Position numbers and translations under genes: made by a program
Source of the DNA: Branchiostoma floridae
Lineage: Eukaryota; Chordata; Leptocardii; Amphioxiformes; Branchiostomatidae
Assembly (NCBI RefSeq): GCF_000003815.2
Contig: NC_049983.1
Location: forward strand, 18,035,759 to 18,099,758
Reading direction: 5' to 3'
DNA: 64,000 nucleotides
Notes under the pieces: generated by a model
Told to the model about the DNA's origin: nothing
Seen by the model: only the letters and a program-made list of their open reading frames with translations
Database searches by the model: none
Part shown: positions 23,901 to 35,900 of the stretch, one piece after another
Numbering within the stretch: position 1 is the first letter of the stretch
Layout of the letters: every line of letters begins with the position of its first letter

Positions 23901-26900
23901 AGCTTTTCCTCAGACGGTACTGGATTCCCTTCAGGAAGCTTTGAAGAGTTCTGCGCAACATGCTTTTCAGTATTGTTTGCATCCTTTTTCTGTGGCACTG
24001 GCTTCTTACTGTCTCTGACATTATTGGTGCTCGTGGTCTGGCAACTCCTCTGCCTTCTGAGCTGCAGTTCCTGCTGCTGCTGCTGGAGGAGCCAATCTGC
24101 CTGTGCCTGGGCTTGAAGCATCTTCTCGTGGTTCAGGATCATCTGTTGAGCTGGTCTAGCCACTGTGGGAGATCCTGGAGTCTGGTCGATGAACTTACCA
24201 CTCTGCACAACTTCCTTGGACATATCTGCCAAAATAGAAACATTTTGGAGACAGTGAATAAAAAACAGGGGAAAGGCAGAAGAATCTGTTTCCATGTGAC
24301 TATCAGAAAAAGTGCAATAAAACATGTCATGCTCTGTTCTCTGTTCAATCATTTCCAAATCATTCTAAAATTAATGTTTAAGTTTCTATGATCACTGCAA
24401 CATCACTGACATTGGCTGTGGAGCTGACTATATAGTTCCCATTTACTGATGGTCATTCATAATGTAATTTAATCTTTCATTCCTTAAGATGCAGATGTAA
24501 TCATGCAGTTTTTCATTCTTTTAGATCATGTCAACCGGTTCCTACCTTCAGGAGCATTGTGCACAGGCATCCTCTTCACAGCCATCCTCTCAGACACCAT
24601 CAACTCAGATATGTTAACCCTGGCTGACCCCTGACCTTGAGGATTCTGGCCTCCAGGAATGGAGTAGTAGAGATCCACTTCTGTGGAATGACTGGAACGA
24701 TCTAGGTCAATCACAGCTTGTAGCTTCTTGCCGAGAACTTGCCTGGCAAACCATACGGTCTGTTGGGATGTCCAAGAGCCACTGTCGTCAACTGGCATAA
24801 CCTGGTGGATATAGCGTGAGTTTTTCAGTAAATTTCATGTACATGTGAGCCACATGATCAATACTTATGGCAATGACATGTAACATGTAAATAGTCACAA
24901 TGGAAGGTAAAGTACATAGGAGCTTGTCATATCTCTACAATTGATGTTTTTCATCCATCTTGGGCATGAAGTGGGAAGAAAAATAACTCGGATTTAGATC
25001 AATGGAAAAGACCTGTAGCAAGTTCCGAGAACTGAGTTAAGTACTTGCTAAGACAATGCTCAAAATACCCATTTACAAATACAAATATTTTCATTTGTGG
25101 CATTGCATGGACTCGTGTCCTCATTTGCACAGAGTTACAAAAGAAAATGCCTTCATCCATTCTCCTGGAAGAGCACTTATACCTGATGTTAATGATTGGA
25201 ATAATATGCAAAAACGAATCTACATTATCACAAGAAAAATTTCAGTTGAACATTCAGTATCTAGTACAATACTTGCTTAGTTCATGATATCCTTTCATAT
25301 GTTCTTTCTTTCAGAGTTTTTCTTGAAACAAAAATCAATTACCTTTGCCAGTCCACAGCAGAGAGCTTGGCAGGGTAGATAAGTAAACTGCTCATGTAGT
25401 TTCTTAACTCTAGACATGGAGAGGCGTTCACGGTTTCCATAGTCCACATACAGGATATCAACATCTGTCTGTGGTGTCTGGAACACTGCAGGACCTGTAA
25501 TAAATGTGTTTGCATTTCTTGAGATTGAAAGACAGTGCACTCAGATAGTTATGATAGTTGGTAGCCAATTTGTAAAATGCCATGCAACATTTCCTATATA
25601 TACAGCTCAAATCTTCACCAAAGACCTACATATGGAATATGTACATAAAAACTGAAGAATATCATGAGAATGAAGAAAAGAATAGTAACAGTGCATTAGA
25701 TACAGTCATCAGACGAGCTAGGTTCCGGTAAGCGATTTGCAGAGAATCGAACGGGGTGAGACTGTTCACGCGGTGAAGGAAATCGCTCTGGTGCGATTCT
25801 CTTCACTTGAATGCGGAGCGCGCACGGCGATGGTGAGCCTACACTGCCGTGCGAGACTATTCCCCTGGTGATGAAACGCGCACGAGCGCGATTCTCATCA
25901 CTTGAAGGCGCAGCGCGCACGGCGATCGTGAGCCAATACCACCGGCCTACTAGACAAATCAAACGTTCGAATATCTTCACTTCAAGGCGTCGCGCGAACT
26001 CCCGCCATTTTGAAAGACGTCGGATACGGGTACTGACACACTTTTGACGGCGATACTTGTCGCTAACGTATAGTAAGACTCACTCTGAATTACTGTTACT
26101 TATTTCTGAGTTGGAATTTAACCCTTCGCCAGGAATGTAGTACCGTTACTAATCACGTAAGTCGGCAACAAAACCGAGACAAATAGCTCACGCAACACCA
26201 ACATTGTTTCTTTTTATTTCCTACTAAAACCTTCTACAAAACTGCCTTACATACCACTGCAAATTCATAACATGAAATATATACAAATACATCATACCTA
26301 TCCTGTGTATTCAGTTTCTAACTACATAGTAGAACTAGAAGTTATGTTAGTTAAGCCAACAGAACTTGAACAGATGCGCAGAGATTTAAGAAATTAATTA
26401 AAGTTGAATGTGAGAGTATGGCTGCGTCGGTCGACTGCCCGACGCCAGGAACGTCCGATGGTGACGTTCCGACCCAAGAGCTCTGTCAGGAACAGGTAGG
26501 TCTTCATGCCGAGTTGCACCTTTGAGATCCCTTGACGACCAGTCAGCGGATGGGACCCAAATTCCTAGCTACCGATGTACTACACAGCTAGCCGGATGGC
26601 TAACTAAGGAATATCGACTTATCTAGAAATAGTAACTGAAAGTAGCCGGTAAAAATTGGAAATGTCCATTATTATAGAGGATGGACGTCTCACCGGGGTG
26701 ATTGTTCTGGTTAAGTTTATTGAAGTAAACGAAATGACAATCTAAATATTTCATACGTTTGTTAAATGTTGCTACTTATTCAACGAAGCTGGTCAGATTA
26801 CATGTACTTAAACAATACTTACATGTATCAATAACAATTTATAGGGAAATATATGTCAGGAAAACTTCTAGAAAATGTTTCCAGGGTACTTAGCATTGGG

Positions 26901-29900
26901 TACTTTGATAGACTTTGATGTACTTGGCTTTAATATGTACTATCACTAAGGAAGATATTTATACAAATACGCAGTAGATTAGAATTAAAGTTTCCGTAAC
27001 AAACTGACCGAACCCGTTCACCAATCGGTTACGTAATTTCAAACGTAACAGCAATCGTTGGGATGCCTCGGAGACGCCGGCGCTATAAAATACCTGCAAA
27101 GAAAAGTTTAAGTTATAGTCATAAAGCAACTAGAGCTTCTAGATGAATAAAATTGCGACTTAGAGTAAATTTCATACGTCATGCGACTTTATAAATTTCA
27201 TACGTCGGCCTTGGTATGGCCACTAAAAGGTTATATAAGCATAACCTTCTTGGTATGGCATTTTTGCCGGAGCGACAGTCAGGCAACTTTTAACAGGAGA
27301 TATCCATATCCACAGCTGAAGATTTCACATTAAAAACACGATTTCCTGCGAAGTTTCCTGCCGCGCCTGGTGCATGATGGTATAGCTTGGGTGGGAAAAT
27401 CCGCCATTTTTCTTGTTTTGTAAACACTACGTCGCAGCGTAAGTGAGCAAACCCGCTGCATGTTGTGTTACACTGGAATATGGGCAATGTTTGGCGAGGA
27501 ATATGGGTATCTATAGATAATATGCAGCCATGAAAGAACATTGGACACTTTCATTTTATTTTGCAATTGGAATTTTATGTCCACGAACCGGACCGGAAGC
27601 GTCACTCAAAAATTATACGATCTCAAAATACGTATAGGTATTAGCTTCGAGTAATTGAAATATGCAGAAACAGAGCATATTCACAAAGACTATGAAGCTT
27701 AGTAACGTTATATGGTTCATAATATCTTGTAGTTTTTAGGATTGTCATGAATAGAGCGAAACGACTCGGGTGGACTGGCCGACAGGGTCACAGTGGCTCC
27801 GCTCAGAGCGCACGCTAGTTCGCCGACGCTATGATGAAAATATCTGCCTAGCAAAGTGAAAATTATAGTCGTGAGATCGACTAGAGCTCCAATGTCGTTA
27901 AAATTGTTTTACGAGCCCAAATTAAACAAATGATAAGTATATGTTGTGCCGACATGTCCTAAACTAGATAACGACTCGAGTTGTCCTGAAATTTGACTGG
28001 GGACGAGTTGTACCAGGTGCCGAGTAGTCCTGATACCGCCGTGCGCGCTCCGCCTTCAAGTGATGAGAATCGCGCTCGTGCGCGTTTCATCACCAGGGGA
28101 ATAGTCTCGCACGGTAGTGTAGGCTCACCATCGTCGTGCGCGCTCCGCATTCAAGTGAAGAGAATCGCACCAGAGCGATTTCCTTCACTGCGTGAACAGT
28201 CTCACCCCGTTCGATTCTCTGCAAATCGCTTACCTGTTCTTACCTGTACATACATGTAGTACATTGAAACAGCAAATCATAAATACATTATGCGTGCCAT
28301 ATGCACTATGTCAAAACATCTTTATGGAATTTGTGTAGACTTTAACTAACTATAGCCTGTCACATATAAGTATGTCATACAACTGCATGCTGAGGACATT
28401 CCTGGGACAGTTGTGGATGTGTTACACTAAATCTACTTCCTGGTCTCCGAAAAAGTAATTCATCACAGAATGATAGAGCAGTCAATGTCACAACTGTCAT
28501 TGCCTTAGGCCATGTTGATTTGATTATATGGATGATATCCGCGCTCGCACCAATTTTCGGCCATTTCCAAAAAAAAAAAAAGTTTTCGACCACACAATAA
28601 ATTGTGCAAAGCAGCTGTATAATGAGCACAAATATTCCGTAGATTGAAAAAAAAGTATCAGAAAACAGATAACTAATACCATAGAATGCCAAAATAAATC
28701 TAAAGTCAAAGAATAAGATGTGAAAGGAACGAAAGAAAAAATCTATTGTTGGTAGGGGGAGGTACCATTACAGAAAATTCAGATCCAGAGGATCATTTCC
28801 AGGTCCGGACCTCAACCTGGACACTTGAGAATTGGCAATACTCAAAACAATGGTGATTGGTCAATTTTGCTACAAAGGAATCTGTTTGGTGGATTATTGG
28901 ACTCCCACTGGCATCTTAAAATCCCATCTCCATGTAATAAAGGCTAACGGTCTCTGTACCTTTGACTGTAGAAACTTGGTACAATTGACTATAAACTCTA
29001 CTTGACTTCTTTCTTGTTGTCTTCTTGGCCCCCAGTAAGACCCCAAATGCCTGCCAACATAGTGTGTCCATTTTGTAATTGGCAAAACCTGTTCCTCCGA
29101 TTTTTTTTTCCTGGTCTGTTTTTTCGGATTGGTCCAAGAACTTGAAGAAGAAAAAAATGTTTGGCACCCGTATGGCGTACTGGTCCCTACACCTAACTGT
29201 TGGTATACCATACTGTGTGTGTGTCTAGTCCTATGTTAAACCTTCCTGGGCACTTTGATTTCATACTGATGGCAACTTTTTTTTTTGCCAAACTTTTTTT
29301 TTATTCGCTCGCTTGCATCAGTTTTGGAGTTCCCGGAGGATGTCATCCATATAATCAAATCAACATGGCCTTACGGAAAATCACCGGACATGTAACTGTG
29401 CTGTAAACCAGTGCTTGAGATACTTTTCTCAGCCAGGTTGCCTAGGTGGCCAGCTGAGTCAAAAGCTAGGTTGCACCATCAGCATTTCAGGTTGCCACAC
29501 TTCCTTTAACTGATCACTTTCTTCAAATCAGCTACTTATCCTTTCTTCCAGTTACATGTTATCACTGCAATGTGTATTATCACATCAAAAAATAAATACC
29601 AAAGCTTATGCACATAGATAGGGGAAAATGGTGTTCCAACTGCAAAATTTTATGCTGCGCACTGCACTACGTACATGTATAACTGGCTTTAAAAATGAAG
29701 TCGCGCCAAGCAAATTGTGGTTGCATTTGCAAGTGTTTGTGTCTTTGACCACTGTGTAAACCAAGCCCACCTGATGAATGTGAAGCAGAAGGTGACAGCA
29801 GTTCAGCTATGCCTGTCCCCTCCACATTATGCACAGCTGTGATGAGCCCGCGGTACCAAGTGTTATCCTGTGTGAAGCAGGCGGCACAGAACATTCCCAC

Positions 29901-32900
29901 CTCAGGCGTGTAGGGCAGGCCTGGTGGCAGGGTGGACCTCTCGTAAAACAAGCTGGAAGAAAGAATGGATTAACGAATTCGTTCCTGACCATTGTATTGT
30001 CAAGTGTGAAATGGTAGTATTTCAAATGTTTAAATTCTTTTATTGTAGGCTGGTTGCTACAAGATCAAAGCAACAGGCAAAAATCTTTCCTTACGTTCTT
30101 TAAGCTAGCAAGAGCAATGTACAGTCAAGATACATCTGATCACAGAAAAATGTGAGGCAAGCACATGCCAATAAACTGACACATCCTGCAAAGATATGTC
30201 CTATATTATAATCTTTTATGCCATTCTACAATGTAGTTAACAGTAATATTGCTAAAGAGGGAGATGTAGAAGATAGCGGATATTTCACCTAAGTTGTTCT
30301 GTTAGGAGATTCAGCTGGTCGCCTGCAGGCTGGATCCAGAAGTGGGAGGGGTTGTCGATATCTGATACCACCACATCGAAGGAATCACCATTGGAGAATG
30401 CCAGTGATTGCACATGTGGTCCCTGCACTTGTGGTACTTGTACTTGTAGTTCTTGCACCTGTGATCCTTGCACCTGAGTTCCTAGTATCTGTGTTCCTTG
30501 CATATATGGTCCTTGCACTTGTAGTCCATGTACCTGAGATCCTTGCACCTGTGGACAGTGGTGCATGTTGGTCTGATCACTGCTGTTCTGATGAGTAGAA
30601 AATACAGGTGCTGCTGGAAGAGGTCGCTGATCAGGTGGATTCGTTTGTACTGAGTATCCAGCAGAGTTGTGCGATGGAACACAGCCGACAGTTGCAGTGT
30701 CTGTTGTGTTTACGGATGATGCAGAAGTGTTTGGCTCCTCTTCCTTACTCTTCTGATGCAGGTGTGACTCAGAGCAGTTCTCATCACCTGGGAACAGTCT
30801 TTCAGCACCTTCTGGTGGAGGTCCAGGAGGACTTGACTGGCACAGGGGTGGATGTGAAATGCTCGAGTTGCTTTCCTGAGTATGATCTGCTGAAACACAG
30901 TAGTCCTGTTCACTCGTTGCTTTGTCTGGAGATGATTTTGTTCTGATGCAGTTTCCATCAGTATTGCTAGAGGGCTGCACTGGTGATGGCATGTTCTCTT
31001 TTTCTCCCTTTGGATCAATGTCAGCTGGCTTCACTTCTGCATGGTCTTCATAACCAGGAGAGAAAGTTTCCCTTGCCAGCAAGGGTGGGTTGGAATGAAT
31101 AGGACTGGAATGGCATATTGGAGTGACTGGAACCAACGACTGGTTACCCTGCTGCAACAAACTGTTTTTTTCAATGTACGACTCAGATTGACAAGACTTT
31201 TCGTCTGTGTGGCAGGACTGAGCTGGAGTCAGAACAGCATCTGTCAAACAGTGCTGACTGGCCAGCACATCCTCTAAGTCCTCAGTAGAAGATGCAACTG
31301 AAACCGTGCCTGTACCTTCATTCGTACCAGAGGTAGCACACCCTAGCTCAGCAGTTTCTGTCACCTGTGCCTTCTCCAAGTCTTTCTTAATAGCAATGTG
31401 GCCAAGACTCTGAGCAGCTGGCGAATCTTGACCATGGACGTCTTCCTCTTCTGTTCTTTTCCTGCCAGTGCATACACGTGGCTGATTGTCAAAATCATAA
31501 TTTCCCTCCATTTCTTCAGCTTGTTTCATGACAGACCAAGGGGGTTCCTTCGGAGGTGATGAGAGGTCTGTGTCCTTGCTAGAGTAGTCTTCGCTGCTGT
31601 GTGATACGTTCCTGTTTGGCTGAGACGTGGAGTATGATGACAGCTCGGACTCAGAGTCACTAGGCAGCGGAACCTCTTCTCCGTTAAACCACATACGGGG
31701 ACTACACTTTTCCATCCTGGCGGCTGAAGCTGAGCCAAAGACAAGATGAGATTCTTGCTGTTCCTTAACAAAAGACTTGCAGTCAGTGCCCTGACTACAG
31801 TTCTGCAAAGTTGCAAGAGACTCTCCAGAGACATTTGCTCCATCTTCCTTGCGCAAGACCATGCCATTATCTTGTCTTTTTTCTGGCTGCCCTACCTCTT
31901 TTCCTGACACGTTGCATAGCTTTACGTCTTTAAGGCTTTTCTGTCCTTCATTGTCTACATCACAACAATTTCCAGATGATACCTTAAGCTTGATGATTGA
32001 TTCTTTTCTCTCAAGATGCGTTTCCATCCCCTGTTGTTGTATTGCAGTGCAATCTTTGGAAATACTACCCGGTTGATCAGGAGAGCTCTGAAAGGCGTGA
32101 GGCTCTTCTTGATTGATCCTTTCTTCTCTGTCTTTTGCATCATTGGTTTGAACAAACAAAAATTGTCCAGATTGACACGAAGAACTCAAACTGGTGACAG
32201 ACTCATCTTTCTTGCAGGTCTCTTCTTGGACAGTGTCTGACTCTGAGTCTATCTGAATAGATGAGAACCCAGATTCATCCTGATGAGATACTTCCTTTAA
32301 CTCAAATGTCTTGTGTTTCTTCCTTCCAGTGTGTTCAGAGCCAGTGTCAGGTGAAGTTTCTGTCTTCCCAGGTAAGCCTGGCTGTTTGACTGCCCTGTTG
32401 TTAAACTCTGATGACTCACTGCTTGACAGTTCTGAACTGGGGATGTCACAGCCATCTGAAAAAAAAAAAAGAAGAAATTTCTTTGACAGAAATCGCTAAC
32501 TCCATGCCTTATTTCGACAGAAATCACTAACTCCAAGCCTTATTTGTGGTACCATTACAAAGAGACCAATCAATCCTGGTACTGTGCTGAGAAATTATCA
32601 ATAATGGGTGAGATTTGAACAATGCCATTTTCAATCAATCAATCAATCAATCAATCAAATGGTTTATTCGTTAAAAGGCGTAGCAGCCAGGGGCTGAATT
32701 ATGCCCTCTTCACAAAACAAAGTATTGCACTACACCATTGTTCTTGCATGACATATTACAGACATTACACGTTAAAAAGGTATTCACAAGTATGGCACAA
32801 TCTCATAAAATAATCTCGTACGTTAAAATCTGGTACAATGTATTGACTAGGTATAGTTCTTCACTTCATGGAATTGAGTATACGCAGCAGTGATGGTACT

Positions 32901-35900
32901 GGGCTATTGGAATACCTTACAGTTCTGCAGGTTGGTATCGTTAGTTTGTTAGAGTTTCTTAGTGACCGTCCGTGCGTTAGCCTCCTGGGAGCTGGTACTA
33001 ACTCAACAGTTCTTTCTGATGTTGTCATGCTGTTCGCAAACTTGATACACAGGTTGGCTCTTCTGTTAGCAAGTGTCTCTAGGTTACAGACATGGAGTGC
33101 CGTGTTGTAGTCTGTGTAGGCCCGCCCAAGGATAATGCGTAATGCCCGCTTCTGCACTCGTTCAATGGCTGTTGTTTGCTTGTTGGTGAGACTATGGTGC
33201 CAGACCGGTACGCAGTATTCAAGCACTGGCCGGATGAATCCACAGTATACAGTAACTAGGTCAGGTAGTGGGAAGCCAAAGGTTTTTAGTCTTCTGAGCA
33301 TGAACATTCGTTTTCCTGACTTTTTTGTCATCTCATTTACTTGCGTTTCCCACTTGAGATCTGACTGCAGCCACAGTCCCAGAACTTTCACAAGTTTCAC
33401 AGCTTCAAGCAGTTTTCCATCAATGGTTATCGGCAGAGGCGGGGGTGGGGTTTTCAGGAAACACACAGTGAAAGTGAAACACTTCTTTGGGTTTAGTTTA
33501 AGCTGTGTGTCCTTGGACCATTCGTTCAGCATGTTCACATCTTCTTGGAGGTGAGACTGTTCAAGGATGTGTCTGTTCTCTCCAAGGGAAAGATCATCGA
33601 CGTACTTCCACCGGTCGTCAAGCGCAAGACAGGCGTCGTTGATCATACAAAGAAAGATTATGGGACCCAGTTTTGTACCTTGTGGTACGCCGGTAGTGAG
33701 TGTTTGCCAGTCTGACAATGAGTCCCCATATCTAACACGCTGGCGTCTTTCTGACAGGAAATCAACAATCCATGGTATGATGCAAGGTCGCGTTCCCATG
33801 TCCAGGAGTTTACGGATGGCTTGTTCATGGTTGATGGTATCAAATACTTTAGTGAAATCCGTCAATACGATGGTACCCACGTTTTTGCTCCTCTCTGCAC
33901 CTTGGAACAGGAAATGTGTTAGGCTGACTAGACAGTGTGTAGTGGAACTACGTTTGATGCCTCCAAACTGCCGCCGATCTATATTCCTCCAGATGTCTGA
34001 CAACACCCATTTAGCGACAAAACCCTCACAAATCTTCGCGAATATCGCGGTGAGGGATATTGGGCGCAGTTTGTCGATGACAGCTGGTTGTTCTTTGGGG
34101 ATGGGGGAAACCACAGCTTCTTTCCAATGAGAAGGTACCACACCTTCCTTAAGCGACATGTTAAGTATGTCAGCAAGTGGCTCGGCAAGTTCACATGCAA
34201 ACATCCTGATCAGTCTCGGTGCAATACCATCCGGGCCTCCAGCCTTGCCGACTCTAACACGTCTCAGCTCCTCGTACATGTCCCAGGGATGGATCTCCGG
34301 TGGTGGAGAGGGTGCAGGTAGGTAAGAAGGCAGCTGGCTGGTACACACCGGGGGAGACTGTTGGGAAATACTTGCTAGGTGTTTGTTGATAGCGTCTGCC
34401 GCAGCTTTGTGGTCGGTTGGATCGACATCGGGCACGTGGATGACACATGGTGGCTTAACGATGTTGCACATGGTTTTGAGTTCCTTATACCAGGTGGCTG
34501 GATTTTCTACCTTAAGCTGCTGTACCTTGTCCACGTAGTGCCTTTTCTTCGCTCGTTTTATCTCTCGTATCACCTTGTTTCTGAGTCTTTTCCATGTCTC
34601 TTCCTTCCCACTGTGGAACGCTTCTTGGCGTCTACGGATCATATCCTTGATGGCTGGCGTGATCCATGGCTTATCTGATGAATGAATGTTAACAGTTTTT
34701 GTGGGGAAGAATTTATCGATGTGCTCAGTCAGGGTCTTGTAGAAGAGATCTGTTTTTGTGGCGGTGTTGGTGGCATTACGGACTTCCTGCCAGTCATGCT
34801 GGGTGATCCATGTTCCGAATGCTCTAACATCGGAGTCTTTGAGAGGTCTCACTACACGACGGTGGGACTTGTTCTGCACACTGGTCACTTTTGGCGACCA
34901 GACCACGGAGTTGTGATCACTCAGACCAACTGGTGCGCCTACACGTGGTACATCATACAGAGAATGGATGTTGGTGATGATCACATCTAGCACTGCGTTC
35001 CCTCTTGTTGGTCGGTCTACAACTTGCTGCAGAGAGTTACCTTGGCAAAGGCGAGTCGTATCGGTCCGATTTAAATCCCCAAGTATGACGATCCCGATGT
35101 CAGGATGCTTGATCCGCAGGGCGTCGGTCGTGTTGATAAGATGATCGACAAGAAGGTCCTGGTGCGGCGAATCTGGGGGTATGTAGGTGGCACAAACTGC
35201 GAGTGACGATACAGAGCGAGGAAGTTGGTGAGGGCGCAACCACACCCAGAGACATTCCAGTTCTTCAGGTACTTGAACATCCTGGAGTTCTCGTGAGGGA
35301 ATGTTGTCACGCACGTACACAGCTACACCTCCTCCTCGTCGGTCCGATCGGCATTTCAGGAATGCCGTGAATCCATCCATGTTTGTCAGCTCCCTTGCAT
35401 GGTTGGTTGATGCCCAGGTTTCACTGACGACCGCGACGTTAGCTCCACTGTCCGAAACAACGGTTTCAAATTCGTCCATCTTGTTGAGTAGAGAACGTGC
35501 GTTGCAGAGGAAGAAGCTTGGAGGGTGTCGGTCCTTGTTACGCTGCTGCATCACGTTGACCGGAACTTCGCTCCTTTGCTTCGCAATGACATCAATCAAA
35601 ACACGGGGAGGCCTGCTGTTGTTGTTTACCTGGAGACAAGGAACGTCAGGAACGTGGATCGGGGCTTGAACACCAGACAGCTGGCCCGCAGTAATCACAT
35701 TGCTTTCCTCGAATCCAGACTGGAATTCCCGAACTGATTTACATGTGGTAGGACGAGAATGATTGAGTTCAGGCTTAGATGTTTGGTATTTACATATGTT
35801 ACCGGTATAGGGAAGAGTCGGCTTACGTTGGAAATGTCTACCAGCTTTAGTCCCTCTTGCTCTGGTCCTTAATCTCCAAAGCCCAAGGTTGAGTAGGTGT

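Noticed and set aside
25696-25980. Arg-rich open frames in the GC-rich inverted arms (also 27959-28259)
   Set aside because: They arise from the same repeated arm sequence in opposite orientations and have no protein features.
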